Positions 54,746-63,632 are shown, counted from the first letter of the stretch. The stretch: DNA of 64,000 nucleotides from Acetispira formosa (nom. nud.) (GCA_023525915.1 CP026657.1:1922001-1986000); one strand, 5' to 3'. Notes: generated by a model not told the origin, from the sequence alone. Made by a program: numbers and translations.

Positions 54746-55972
54746 TTACTTTTTCTCGGTGTAAACGCCTTCGTTGAGGTATTTCAGCATTTCCTCTTTG
54801 TTCATGTGGCCGATGCCCAGATAATCAAGGGTGTAGCCGCTCTTGTAGAAATCCTGTTCGGCCATGACGTTGGCCAGATTGATCATCGAATCCACCACCG
54901 GGGTCTTCACGCCGAACTTTTTGCCCAGTTCATGATACACATGGCAGCCCACCGGAATGTCTTCGGTAATGTAGCGGTTCTGCACGGTGAAGGGGCCGGT
55001 GCCAAACTGAATGGGGTCCTGCTCGGTGAAGGGAATCACATAGTCCTTGCCCATGTATTCCTGGCCAAGGAGGTTCTCGCGGCTGAAGAAGTGTTCTTTC
55101 TCGTAATCCTGGATACCCACGCCCATGGCCTTGGCCAGTTCGCACTGTTCCTGATAGAACTGATACTGAACGCGGCTGATGGAGGGGCAATAGGCATGCG
55201 AATAGATCGAGAACTTGGAGCGGTCGTCGCCAAAGACAACGCCGAAATTCTCCATAACGCCCACGCCCAGGATGACGCCGGGGCAGTGGAGGACCGGGTT
55301 GACGTTGGAGAAGCCGGTATCCATAACAGTGTTGCCGGGAACCGGGCCTTCGCCGTTGCGAATGCCGCCGAAAGCGCCGATGTACTCGGTGCTGGCGATG
55401 AAAGTGTCATTATCCTTGTTGGGGAGGGCCGCGCCGCGCAGGGTGATGGCCCGATAGTAAACGCGGATGCTGGGCAGAATCACGCCGCCTTTGATGTCCA
55501 CCCGGCTGCCGTAGGGGGAGCTGGACCAGCCGCCGATAATGACGTTTTTGGTGCAGCCGGCTTCGCGCATCATCCGGCGCAGGATCAGTGAGCCGAAGTT
55601 ATCGGGGATGATATGAATGATCTGGCCGTCTTCCAGGCAGGGGATGAGTTTTTCAAAAAAGGGCTTGTGGCCCAGGGCCGGAGTGGTGACGATGATGATG
55701 CCCGCGCCCTTGACGGCGGCGGCCACATCGGTGGTGACCATGTCGTATTTGGCCTGACCTTCGCGGCGGAAGCCATAAAGGTTGAGCTGGTCGCCATAGA
55801 AGCGGACGCCCTGTTTTTCAACGCCGAACAGGGTCTTTGAGGCAAAGGGCTCCATATCGCAGATGCGAACCTTGTTGCCGCCCAGGGCGCTGTCGGCCGA
55901 AACGGCCTTGGCCACCGCGCCGCCGCCGAGAACCGCGATTGGTTTGTCCTTCAAGTAAGATACATCAGCCAT
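54746..55972 (-). CDS. NAD/NADP-dependent octopine/nopaline dehydrogenase-like protein
   Basis: A 408-residue oxidoreductase. Rossmann motif AVLGGGAVAKAVSADSALGG is near residues 11-30. The NAD-binding strand VTTDVAAAVKGAGIIIVTTPALGH follows near 76-99. The C-terminal opine-dehydrogenase domain has EYIGAFGGIRN near 207-217 and MDTGFSNVNPVLHCPGVILG near 227-246. Opine dehydrogenases reduce the imine of a keto acid and an amino acid, or run the oxidative reverse. In this cluster it may oxidise an N-substituted amino acid related to the MttB substrate. The upstream frame extension is rejected because GGAGTG precedes the ATG at 55972. Confidence 0.85.
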   Translation of the reverse strand: MADVSYLKDKPIAVLGGGAVAKAVSADSALGGNKVRICDMEPFASKTLFGVEKQGVRFYGDQLNLYGFRREGQAKYDMVTTDVAAAVKGAGIIIVTTPALGHKPFFEKLIPCLEDGQIIHIIPDNFGSLILRRMMREAGCTKNVIIGGWSSSPYGSRVDIKGGVILPSIRVYYRAITLRGAALPNKDNDTFIASTEYIGAFGGIRNGEGPVPGNTVMDTGFSNVNPVLHCPGVILGVGVMENFGVVFGDDRSKFSIYSHAYCPSISRVQYQFYQEQCELAKAMGVGIQDYEKEHFFSRENLLGQEYMGKDYVIPFTEQDPIQFGTGPFTVQNRYITEDIPVGCHVYHELGKKFGVKTPVVDSMINLANVMAEQDFYKSGYTLDYLGIGHMNKEEMLKYLNEGVYTEKK

Positions 55973-56619
55973 GTGACACACTCCATCTGCCGTCCGCCGA
56001 GCGGACCGGCGAAATATGCGCATCCGAAACAAACGGATACGACAGTTTGAAAAATTTTGCGGGCAAACACTTTTGGTGAACACACCTCACCTCAGGCTGA
56101 AGACAAACAAATCCACAGCGCGTGCCGTAACCGCGTTAATCATTTTGTTTAAAGATGTTGATAGGGAAACGTTCCTATGGAGATGATGGCCATCAAAACT
56201 CCCAGGTTGATTTCAGTATATCAAACCCAATTTTAAATAATAGCACACTCTGGACAGCCTCCGGTATTTTCACGACATAAAAAAAAGAGGGGCCGAAACC
56301 AGCTTGGGGACAGGTTGTTTTGCGCCGATAACAGGTTTAAATCATTAATATTTACAGGCAATGCATTTCTTGTTTTTTCCATCGTTTTTATCAACCCTAT
56401 ATCCCCGCCTTTATTCATAGATATCACCATTGGGAATATGCACCTAAAAATGATCTTAACCTGGTTGCCGTGCCGGAACGCTGAACAAGTTGAAACCAAT
56501 CAACAATGTATCCCGAGCAAACTCTCTCGGCGATGAGCCGGAGACGAGGGGATTCGAAGAATTGATGAGTTTACTCAGTTGGAATGCCTCAGGGCAATCG
56601 CTTGAAACAGCAAAGGTAA
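55973..56619. other. Upstream region of the opine-dehydrogenase/MttB operon
   Basis: About 650 bases with no supported gene, AT-rich around 56110-56460. It should hold the promoter of the minus-strand cluster. No convincing sigma-54 or sigma-70 site was found, and no repeat family is present before 56620. Confidence 0.4.
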
Positions 56620-56982
56620 AACCCGGCCGTGCGGGCGAAAAAATTTCTGACGTCGCTCGTAATTTTCTCGTATTCCCGGCCGGGGGCAGTGTCGGAGGTT
56701 TGGGAGTCCGTACCCGTCCGGGGAGCAAAATTACGAGCGACTTACAGAAAATTTTTCGCCCGCACGGCCTGGTCAGTGTCGGCTTTTGGGTAGGGTGACG
56801 GTTGGGGGTTCTGCGTCATGAGCCGACCAAGATCAGGAGGGCGGGGAGATTTCTCCAGAGGGGACCATGATTTTTGCTCCCCGGACGGGCACTTGGGGAC
56901 AGAACGCCGCTGGAGCCACCCGGCCGGGATCAGAGAAAAATCGGGGGCCACTATGGAGATATCTCACCGACACGCCCTCCGG
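56620..56982. repeat. Repeat family D, copy 2 (two hairpins)
   Basis: The first hairpin (about 56625-56770) shares GCGGGCGAAAAAATTTCTG, GTCGCTCGTAATTTT and GGGGAGCAAAATTACGAGCG with copy 1. The second (about 56836-56980) starts GGAGGGCGGGGAGATTTCTC and ends ATCTCACCGACACGCCCTCC, with no inserted family B element. Confidence 0.85.
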
Positions 56983-57139
56983 GTTTTATCACAGTCCCTT
57001 CCAGCGATTGGCCTATGGAATGCATTTGTCTTTATTAACACATTGCGATAAAATATTCATTGTTCGACATCCAGAGCCATGAAACGAAAGCAGCCAACCG
57101 CCGACCTGACGCCCGGCCCAAAACTGACGGACCAAGCAT

Positions 57140-58252
57140 ATGAACCATTGCGACCCTTCATCAAGAATCGAACCGGCCCACCCTTCGGGCACAGCCGTGG
57201 TGTTCTCTTCCGATGGCAATTATGTTCCGTATCTGGCCGCCGCGCTGGCTTCGCTCATTAAAGCGGCTTCGCCTGGTAATTTTTACGACGTGATGATCCT
57301 GTCATCCGGCATAGGCGATGATGATCAGGAAAAAATCCGCGGTCTGGCCCAGGGCAGGGAAAACATCAGACTCCGGTTCTTCGATATTCGCGAAAGAGTG
57401 AAAAGCCGGTCCGGTGATTTTTTCGTCAACGCCCATCTGTCCCCGGCCGCCTATTATCGCCTGTTTGCGCCGTCAATATTTGAAGCGTTTGGCAAGATCC
57501 TCTATCTGGATTGCGATATCATTGTGCTAAAAGATGTGGCTGAATTATACGGCCAGGATTTGCGCGGCAAAGCCGTTGGCGCGATGCGCGATTTTTTCGC
57601 CGTGCGCGATCTGCCCCGCCGAGCCGCCGCCCGCTGGGCCGCGCAGCTTGACATGAAGGATACTGACGGTTATTTCAATTCCGGGGTCATGCTGCTGGAT
57701 CTGTCCAGACTGCGGGCTGAGAATTATGAGGATAAATGGTTTGAGCGTCTCAAAGCCGTTAAAACGCCGCGTCTGCACGATCAGGATATCCTGAATCACA
57801 CTCTGGAGGGCGATGTGGAACTTCTGGACGCCGCCTGGAACAGTCTGGCCTGGATTGAATCTCTTGGGGAAAAAGTCCACCCGGGTGAACTGCCCGAAGC
57901 TATCTATCAGCAATATCTGGCTTCAATCAGCGCGCCGAAAATTCTGCACTATTCCTCACGAAACAAGCCCTGGGATCTGCCTCACCTGGAGCTGGCCGAA
58001 AGGTTCTGGGAATTCGCCGCCCGTACCCCATATTACAACCGGCTGATATTCAACAATCTCCAGCGTCTCAATGCCGAGAACGATATCTTTAAGGGGCGGC
58101 TGCGTTTTCCGCCGCTGTCGGTCAAATATTTTTTCTATTCGCTCATGGCCAGGCTCTCCCCCGGTGAAAGCGGGGCCAGATACCGCGCCAAAGCTTTCAG
58201 GATGAAAAAAATGAACGCACGGCTCAAAACCGTTTTGAGAAGCTGGCACTGA
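57140..58252 (+). CDS. Glycosyltransferase family 8 (LPS-type)
   Basis: A 370-residue GT-A fold enzyme that should add a hexose from a UDP-sugar, probably to LPS or another glycan. Start of fold: VVFSSDGNYVPYLAAALASL near 20-39. The metal-binding DxD is D124-C-D126 in LYLDCDIIVL. The GT8 hallmark YFNSGVMLLDL follows near 180, then HDQDILN near 217 and HYSSRNKPW near 275. It resembles WaaI/WaaJ. The stop overlaps the next start (TGATG), so the two genes are coupled. It lies between the MttB cluster and the MFS gene; no link to amine metabolism is suggested. Confidence 0.9.
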   Translation: MNHCDPSSRIEPAHPSGTAVVFSSDGNYVPYLAAALASLIKAASPGNFYDVMILSSGIGDDDQEKIRGLAQGRENIRLRFFDIRERVKSRSGDFFVNAHLSPAAYYRLFAPSIFEAFGKILYLDCDIIVLKDVAELYGQDLRGKAVGAMRDFFAVRDLPRRAAARWAAQLDMKDTDGYFNSGVMLLDLSRLRAENYEDKWFERLKAVKTPRLHDQDILNHTLEGDVELLDAAWNSLAWIESLGEKVHPGELPEAIYQQYLASISAPKILHYSSRNKPWDLPHLELAERFWEFAARTPYYNRLIFNNLQRLNAENDIFKGRLRFPPLSVKYFFYSLMARLSPGESGARYRAKAFRMKKMNARLKTVLRSWH

Positions 58253-59934
58253 TGCGTTTCAGTCTGGTCAAGCTAGTTCCCCGCAATATCTTTCACGGCC
58301 GCATCTTTGATGACGTGGTGCTGTCTTTCTATTTCGCCATCAGACGGCTGGGGCATGAAGTTGAATTCATCAACAATCGCCTTGATTCCTCAAGCCGCAA
58401 CCTCATTTTCGGGGCCAACATAAAACCGGACCAGGACTGGCTGTGGCAAAAAGGGCCGGAGCGGGTTATCGTCAACCTTGAGCAGTTTCGCCTCAGCGGC
58501 GGCGGCTGGGCTGAAAATGAACCTTACCTGAATCTGCTTCGAAGCTCTAAAGTATGGGATTACAGTGAAAGCAACGTCCGCTTCCTGGAGAGTCAGGGAG
58601 TGGACGTCAGTTTTTTCAGCCTGGGCTATGTGCCCGAAATGACCCGGCTGTCTGTGAACCGGAATGAAAAGGATGAAGTGCTTTTTTACGGCGGGGTTAA
58701 TGAACGCCGCTTGAAAATCATCACCGCGCTGCAAAAGGCCGGGATAAAAGTTCGCTGCCTGGAAAATGAATATGGCCTTTCGCGTGATCAAGCTATTTAT
58801 GAAGCGGGCCTGTTGTTGAACATTCATCGCGGTGTGGGCGCGAATCTGGAAATGGCCAGGCTGGCTTATCTTCTGGCCAATCGCAAAGCCATTGCTTCCG
58901 AATTCAATGACGACACTGAACGCTATGAGGGTTTGGAGGAAGCCTGCGCCTTTCATGCCTATGACAATCTGGCGGCCGGAGTCATCGAGTTGATGGCCGA
59001 TAAAGAACGGCGGCGGAGGCAGGCTGAGCGCGGTTTTGAGCAGTTTTCCCGAATTTCGCTGGCCGACTCTCTGGAGCGCATTGTCGGGCGAGGGCCGGGA
59101 TATTCAGCCGCGCCCGCCCGGATTACCGGGCCGCAGCCGAAGCTGTTGAATGCGGGTTCCGGCGACAGGTTTATCAATGAAGCCCTGAACGTGGATATAG
59201 ACGAGACCCGCCGCCCCGATCTGGTGATCGATCTTTCACGCCCTATTGAAGCCAGAACCGTGGAGACGCAGCGTTTCGGAACGGTGGAGCTGACCCCGCG
59301 CTCATTTTCAACCATCCTGGTTCGCGGCCTTTTGGAACGCGTCGCCAATCCGCGCCAGGCCATGCTGAATTTTATTGAACTCCTGGAAGACGGTGGACGG
59401 CTGGAAATAATTGCCGCTTACCATAGTTCCAACTTTATGGGAAACCCGGACATCCTGCGTGGCTATAACGAAACGCTGGCTGGGTGGTGCGCGGCTATTA
59501 CCCATGAGAGCCGGTCTCCCCTGGTCAAATCCACTGATTACATTCTGTCGGGTTACGGCCTGCGGCTGAAGGGTATGGGCCTGAGGCGGGAGCATCTGAC
59601 CAGGCGGGCCGGGGCTGTGGACGCCATCAGGCTGGAAATGGTTATGGGGCCTTCGGCCCCGCCGCAGGGCCGGGCCATCTTCAGCGGCCCGGTCGAAGAG
59701 TGGCTGACTCCGGTCGATGACCTCAATCGACCGGACCCGCCGGATATCAGGCTGGAATCTTCCCTAGGCTTGAAATTCATTCTTTTGCGCCAGCACTTGA
59801 AGAGGCTCCGTTACAAATTCATTCTCAAAAGGGCCAAGGGGCTTAAAAAATTCAACTACCAGAGGAAACTGGCCGCGCTCGATAGGGAAATTGAATATTT
59901 GCTGGAAATACTGCGACTGACCTCCGGCACCTGA
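58252..59934 (+). CDS. Fused glycosyltransferase and methyltransferase-like protein
   Basis: A 560-residue two-part protein. Residues about 1-280 follow the CgeB/GT1-like pattern: an N-terminal nucleotide-binding-type fold, then VLFYGGVNERRLKIITAL near 143-160, LLLNIHRGVGANLEMARLAYLLANR near 187-211 and a late E-rich helix. Residues about 298-440 look like a SAM-dependent methyltransferase: KLLNAGSGDRFINEALNVD, then DLVIDLSRP and LRGLLERV-type sequence. The C-terminus (about 510-560) is basic and helical. It is coupled to the GT8 gene, so both probably modify the same glycan. Its stop (TGA) touches the stop of the convergent MFS gene at TGATCA. The domain calls are moderate. Confidence 0.75.
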   Translation: MRFSLVKLVPRNIFHGRIFDDVVLSFYFAIRRLGHEVEFINNRLDSSSRNLIFGANIKPDQDWLWQKGPERVIVNLEQFRLSGGGWAENEPYLNLLRSSKVWDYSESNVRFLESQGVDVSFFSLGYVPEMTRLSVNRNEKDEVLFYGGVNERRLKIITALQKAGIKVRCLENEYGLSRDQAIYEAGLLLNIHRGVGANLEMARLAYLLANRKAIASEFNDDTERYEGLEEACAFHAYDNLAAGVIELMADKERRRRQAERGFEQFSRISLADSLERIVGRGPGYSAAPARITGPQPKLLNAGSGDRFINEALNVDIDETRRPDLVIDLSRPIEARTVETQRFGTVELTPRSFSTILVRGLLERVANPRQAMLNFIELLEDGGRLEIIAAYHSSNFMGNPDILRGYNETLAGWCAAITHESRSPLVKSTDYILSGYGLRLKGMGLRREHLTRRAGAVDAIRLEMVMGPSAPPQGRAIFSGPVEEWLTPVDDLNRPDPPDIRLESSLGLKFILLRQHLKRLRYKFILKRAKGLKKFNYQRKLAALDREIEYLLEILRLTSGT

Positions 59935-61413
59935 TCAATGTTCAGCCTGGGGTGGTCCCGCTTCGGCGGGCGCTTCAGCCGGAACCTCCCGGCGGCCGGT
60001 TGTTGAGCGAAAGATAAGAAACGCCGCCGCCGCACCCACGATGCTGTTGCCGATCATAGTCATGAACAGATAGCTGAAACCCTCCCCGCCGTAGGTATCC
60101 AGAAGGTGGCCGTAGATGGGGCTGTAAAAAAGGTCAGGCGAATAGCCCACGGCCGTCACCACCCCCACGACTGTGCCGGTAATGGCTCTTTTGAAACCCA
60201 CCTCTTCGATTACTGAGAACATTATCGGATAAAAAGTATAGATAGTGGCCGACATCATGAAGGTTATGGCAATGGCCATGAAGCTGTAATCCATGGTCAC
60301 CGGCAGCCAGATCAGGATTAAGAGAAAAAATATCATCACAATATGCCCGCCGCAGATCAGCCGGGCCGGTGATTTCAGCCGGTCGGCCAGAATGCCGCCG
60401 AGGGGGCCGAACAGAAAGGCGCAGACCTGAATGCGGACAATAGCCAGGCTGCCGCTGGAACTGCCGGATAAACCGAAGACGCTGGTGAGATACGGGGTGA
60501 TGTATGAGAGGCTGTTGAAGAGATTATAGGTGCAGAAAACGACCATGGCTACAATCCAGACACTGCGGTCTTTCAAAATAGGCATGATATCGCTCAGGCG
60601 GAATTTTTCCTCAGTCGGCCGGCGGGTTTCCGCCGGAGGATCAGTATAGAAAATTCTGACCAAAAGGGCCGCCAAAAGACAGAAAGCGCCCTGAACGATC
60701 ACCGCCCCCTGAAGGCCGGCCGCGCCTTCCCCCAGGCGGGTGAAGAGCCACATGGCCACCGCCAGGATGACGGCCGAGCACAACCCTTCGAACGCCCCCC
60801 AGAAACCATACATCCGGCCCTGTTCTTCCGGTTCGCCGCAGAGGCGCACGGCCTTGACCAGACAGGCCCAGAAGATAAAACCAGTGGTCAGGGCCAGGCT
60901 GAACCAGATGAACAGGCCCACGAAATAATTCTGATTGAAAGCGAATAGAAAGTTCAACCCGGCGGTGAGCACCAAGGCCACCGACAGATTGCGCTTGATG
61001 GAGAGCCGGTCGGCCAACAGGCCTCCCGGCAGATAGCTGATGGTACAGCCGAGGGCGTATACTGAATAAAGCAGTCCGGCCTTGGCGTTGGTGGCCCCCA
61101 AGGCGGCCACCCAGGCATCGTAATAATAATAACGGATGTAGACCAGCACATAAATGCTGGCCGAGCAGAACCCCAGAAGCAAAAGGGTGGCATATTTGTG
61201 AATCTGACATTGGCGGGCTGACCGTGGGCTGGTAACAGATCGTTTACGACACACCGCCCCGTGCTGTCCGTCCGCCTGTTCACGGCAAGTTGGCCGCGCG
61301 CCGGTAAGAGATCGTTTACGACACACCGCCCCGTGCTGTCCGGTCACCTGTTCACGGCAAGTTGACTGCGCGCCGGTAAAAAATACTTTTCGTTTCCCAG
61401 AGGTGTTTTCCAT
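59935..61413 (-). CDS. MFS transporter with duplicated N-terminal extension
   Basis: A 492-residue carrier with twelve predicted spans starting near residue 75. MFS loop signals GGLLADRLSIKRN near 125-137 and GGILADRLKSPARL near 345-358 are present. The first 70 residues are an unusual basic extension with a 24-residue direct repeat. It keeps the ATG at 61413 because AGAGGTAG lies at the right distance. The substrate is unknown. It lies downstream of a sigma-54 activator gene and has a sigma-54 promoter-like site 80 bases before the start, which suggests regulation together with the MttB gene on the other side of the activator. Confidence 0.88.
   Translation of the reverse strand: MENTSGKRKVFFTGAQSTCREQVTGQHGAVCRKRSLTGARPTCREQADGQHGAVCRKRSVTSPRSARQCQIHKYATLLLLGFCSASIYVLVYIRYYYYDAWVAALGATNAKAGLLYSVYALGCTISYLPGGLLADRLSIKRNLSVALVLTAGLNFLFAFNQNYFVGLFIWFSLALTTGFIFWACLVKAVRLCGEPEEQGRMYGFWGAFEGLCSAVILAVAMWLFTRLGEGAAGLQGAVIVQGAFCLLAALLVRIFYTDPPAETRRPTEEKFRLSDIMPILKDRSVWIVAMVVFCTYNLFNSLSYITPYLTSVFGLSGSSSGSLAIVRIQVCAFLFGPLGGILADRLKSPARLICGGHIVMIFFLLILIWLPVTMDYSFMAIAITFMMSATIYTFYPIMFSVIEEVGFKRAITGTVVGVVTAVGYSPDLFYSPIYGHLLDTYGGEGFSYLFMTMIGNSIVGAAAAFLIFRSTTGRREVPAEAPAEAGPPQAEH
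61231..61374. repeat. Two 72-bp tandem repeats within the MFS gene
   Basis: GGTAACAGATCGTTTACGAC at 61231 and GGTAAGAGATCGTTTACGAC at 61303 begin two units of 72 bp, with a third GGTAA at 61375. The unit encodes 24 residues (TGAxxTCREQxxGQHGAVCR...), so the copy number can change without a frameshift. Confidence 0.9.
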
Positions 61414-61490
61414 GGGCTACCTCTTATTTTCCATCGATAAAAAAGTTGGTTGGGCGGATGTTAGGGAAAAGAGTTGTCACCCTTATATTC

Positions 61491-61506
61491 AGCAATAAAT
61501 ATGCCG
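61491..61506 (-). promoter_or_regulatory. Putative sigma-54 promoter of the MFS gene
   Basis: On the minus strand CGGCATATTTATTGCT: GG and GC are ten bases apart, the -12 element TTGCT is perfect and the -24 reads GGCAT. It lies 78 bases before the MFS start and downstream of possible activator sites at 61549-61700. Confidence 0.6.
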
Positions 61507-61548
61507 CACTGTTTGGAAACGTATTTTCAATAGGATAGACACCAAAAC

Positions 61549-61608
61549 GTCAAAGACGCGGCCGATTTTGTCAAAAATTAATTTGACAAAATCGGCCGCG
61601 TCTTTGAC
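61549..61608. promoter_or_regulatory. Perfect 27-bp inverted repeat with TTTTGTCAAA half sites
   Basis: Arms GTCAAAGACGCGGCCGATTT (first 20 of 27 bases) are exactly complementary around AATTAA. Each arm ends in TTTGTCAAA, the dyad seen in several other places around the activator gene. It may be an enhancer site, a terminator for the activator gene, or both. Confidence 0.6.
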
Positions 61609-61655
61609 GGAACAGGTAAAAACCACTTATGTAAAAATCAGGTCATAGCATTCGA

Positions 61656-61700
61656 TTTTTGTAAAAACAATTTGCCGCAAAGTAAATTTGTCAAAACAAA
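61656..61700. promoter_or_regulatory. Two further activator-type sites
   Basis: TTTTTGTAAAAACAA at 61656-61670 and AAATTTGTCAAAACAAA at 61684-61700, just after the activator stop codon and about 150-210 bases upstream of the sigma-54 promoter-like site, a usual enhancer distance. Confidence 0.45.
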
Positions 61701-61705
61701 CCCTG

Positions 61706-63244
61706 TTACTTACTCCTACCCGCCATATTTTTAAAGTCATCCCGGCTGAGATGATACTTCATCATCTTGTAATGCAGAAGCTGGCGCGACATCTCCAGAC
61801 TCCTGGCCGCCTTGGCGATGTTGCCCCGGCTCACGGTCAGGGCCTGGGATATGGTCTCGATCTCCCTGGCCATATTCTCATTTCTGTTCCGCAGGGCCGG
61901 ATTGTCGGCCGGGCTGAAAGCCCCGCTGCCCACAGACTCGTTGTCGGGCCGGGCCGGAGGCGGCGGGGCGGCGTGTTCCATCACCCCGCCCATGGAAACG
62001 GGCTCGCCCTGAGCCGCCTGAACCATAATGGGGGCGTGGTGCTCGGAGACATTGTCGATGGTGATGGTAAAAGCGTCGTCCGGCACCAGGTTCATGGCCC
62101 CGGCAATGAGGTGCTCCAGCTCCCGCACGTTTCCCGGCCACTGATAGTTTCGAAAAGCTTTCATCAGCTCCGGTTCCACATTGACGATCTGCCGGTTGAG
62201 GATAGTGTTGTATTTGTAAATAAAGTAACTGACCAGGTCGTTCAGATCGTCGGTGCGCTCCCGGAGAGATGGGAGGCTGATGACGATAACGGCCAAGCGG
62301 AAAAAAAGATCGCTCCGCAAACGTCCGTCGTCCAGCACTTTCTGCGGCAGGCAGCTGATGGAACTGACCAGCTTGAAGTTCAGCCGCTTCTGCTGATTGG
62401 TGCCCAGCCGGGCGATGCTCATTTCCTGAAGCACTCGCAAAAGCTTGGGCTGAAGCTCCAGCGGCATGGAATCGATTTCATCAAGATAAACCGTGCCGCC
62501 GTCGGCCTCCTCAAAGAGGCCGGGCCGGTCCACCGCGCCGGTGAAGCTGCCCTTAACCGTTCCGAAAAGAATGCTTTCGATCAAGGTGGCCGGAATGGCC
62601 GCGCAGTTCAGGGCCAGGAAAGGCTTGTTCTTGCGCGATGATTTATCATGAATCAGGCGGGCGAACATCTCCTTGCCGCAGCCGGTCTCCCCGGCGATTA
62701 GCACCGGCGAGGGGCTGTCGGCCGATAGATCCACAATGTTCAGGGCCCGGGTAAAAGCAGCGCTGGAACCGACGATTGATTTGCGCGGAATATTGATGGG
62801 CGTGGAGGACGGCCACTCAATGGGCGGGCAGCGGCCGGGCGTATCAGGCACATTTTTGGCCAGCGGCATGGTCAGGCAGATTGAGCCGGTCACCCGGCCG
62901 CCAGTGAACAGCGGATAGACCCAAAAGGCCGCGTCCACCTCCCGGCCGCGCCGGGTTTTATATTTGGAGATAAAGCCGGTCAAAGGCTTGCCCCGGTTTT
63001 GACAAATGCTATTGATGTCCGGGCAGAGGTCTGGTTCGTAAATATCCATTTCAATCTGGCCGATGATTTCTTCCGGCTCATAACCGTCGAGCTGGCCGTG
63101 GGCTTTATTGTAATAGACCACCACCCCAAGGCTGTCAACGATCATTATTCCAATGGGCAGCTTGTCCATAATATATTTCAAGCTCTTGATATCACAGGGA
63201 AAAATACCAGCCAGGGCTTCATCGAAAATACTTTGGTCAGTCAT
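61706..63244 (-). CDS. PAS-domain sigma-54-dependent transcriptional activator
   Basis: A 512-residue enhancer-binding protein. PAS sensor at about 20-130, then the AAA+ domain with Walker A GETGCGKE (185-192), the sigma-54 contact loop GSFTGA (232-237, usually GAFTGA), Walker B TVYLDEID (251-258) and the RNVREL-like WPGNVRELEHL. A Pro-rich linker (about 430-455) leads to a Fis-type helix-turn-helix (SRGNIAKAARSLEMSRQLLH). The layout is like RocR/PrdR-type activators of amine and amino-acid use. The ATG at 63244 has a GGAGC site and is preferred over the start four codons upstream. It is divergent from the third MttB gene, and dyad sites lie on both sides. Confidence 0.93.
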   Translation of the reverse strand: MTDQSIFDEALAGIFPCDIKSLKYIMDKLPIGIMIVDSLGVVVYYNKAHGQLDGYEPEEIIGQIEMDIYEPDLCPDINSICQNRGKPLTGFISKYKTRRGREVDAAFWVYPLFTGGRVTGSICLTMPLAKNVPDTPGRCPPIEWPSSTPINIPRKSIVGSSAAFTRALNIVDLSADSPSPVLIAGETGCGKEMFARLIHDKSSRKNKPFLALNCAAIPATLIESILFGTVKGSFTGAVDRPGLFEEADGGTVYLDEIDSMPLELQPKLLRVLQEMSIARLGTNQQKRLNFKLVSSISCLPQKVLDDGRLRSDLFFRLAVIVISLPSLRERTDDLNDLVSYFIYKYNTILNRQIVNVEPELMKAFRNYQWPGNVRELEHLIAGAMNLVPDDAFTITIDNVSEHHAPIMVQAAQGEPVSMGGVMEHAAPPPPARPDNESVGSGAFSPADNPALRNRNENMAREIETISQALTVSRGNIAKAARSLEMSRQLLHYKMMKYHLSRDDFKNMAGRSK

Positions 63245-63260
63245 GGTTCGCTCCATTTCA

Positions 63261-63326
63261 TTTTTGTCAAAAAGTATTTTGCTATTTCTGTTTTGTCAAA
63301 GACAGTTTATTCCGTTTTTGACATTT
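63261..63326. promoter_or_regulatory. Cluster of TTTTGTCAAAA-type sites
   Basis: TTTTTGTCAAAAAG at 63261, TTTTGTCAAAGACAG at 63291 and TTTTTGACATTTT at 63314. These lie in the divergent region just upstream of the activator gene, 120-180 bases before the sigma-54 promoter-like site for the third MttB gene. Confidence 0.5.
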
Positions 63327-63441
63327 TAACAATCAGCGTTCAATAGCAAAAAGTGTTTTACATCTATCAGCGTTTTTTAATTTATTGTTATTATTTGTAT
63401 TTTCTCATACGCATTAATCTTTTGATTTTTTCGGCCGCTAA

Positions 63442-63459
63442 TTGGTTTGAATTTTGCTG
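63442..63459 (+). promoter_or_regulatory. Putative sigma-54 promoter of the third MttB gene
   Basis: TTGG and TTGCT are placed so that GG (63444-63445) and GC (63456-63457) are ten bases apart. The -12 element is perfect; the -24 part is weak after TGG. It lies about 175 bases before the ATG. Confidence 0.45.
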
Positions 63460-63466
63460 AAATACA

Positions 63467-63539
63467 TTTTTACAAAACTCAGACTTTGCACTTTCCAAGC
63501 CATTTTGTAAAAAGTTAAAAATGTCAAATTGTCAAACAT
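63467..63539. promoter_or_regulatory. Downstream set of dyad sites
   Basis: TTTTTACAAAA at 63467, ATTTTGTAAAAAG at 63502 and AATGTCAAATTGTCAAACAT at 63520, between the putative promoter and the third MttB gene. They resemble the upstream set and could tune expression. Confidence 0.4.
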
Positions 63540-63632
63540 CAGCTTCAACAGACCGCCTTGCCCTGGCGGTCCAGCCAGACGGCGCAGCGTGACGGCCCCA
63601 TGAGGGAGCCCCCCGCCGTGAGGAGAACAGCC

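Noticed and set aside
52988-55591. 867-residue plus-strand open frame over the MttB and dehydrogenase genes
   Set aside because: It is the antisense shadow of GC-rich coding sequence; the minus-strand genes have clear families and ribosome-binding sites.
56185-56205. Sigma-54 promoter for the opine-dehydrogenase operon
   Set aside because: A GC-N10-CC pair exists, but both the -12 and the -24 elements match poorly beyond those bases.
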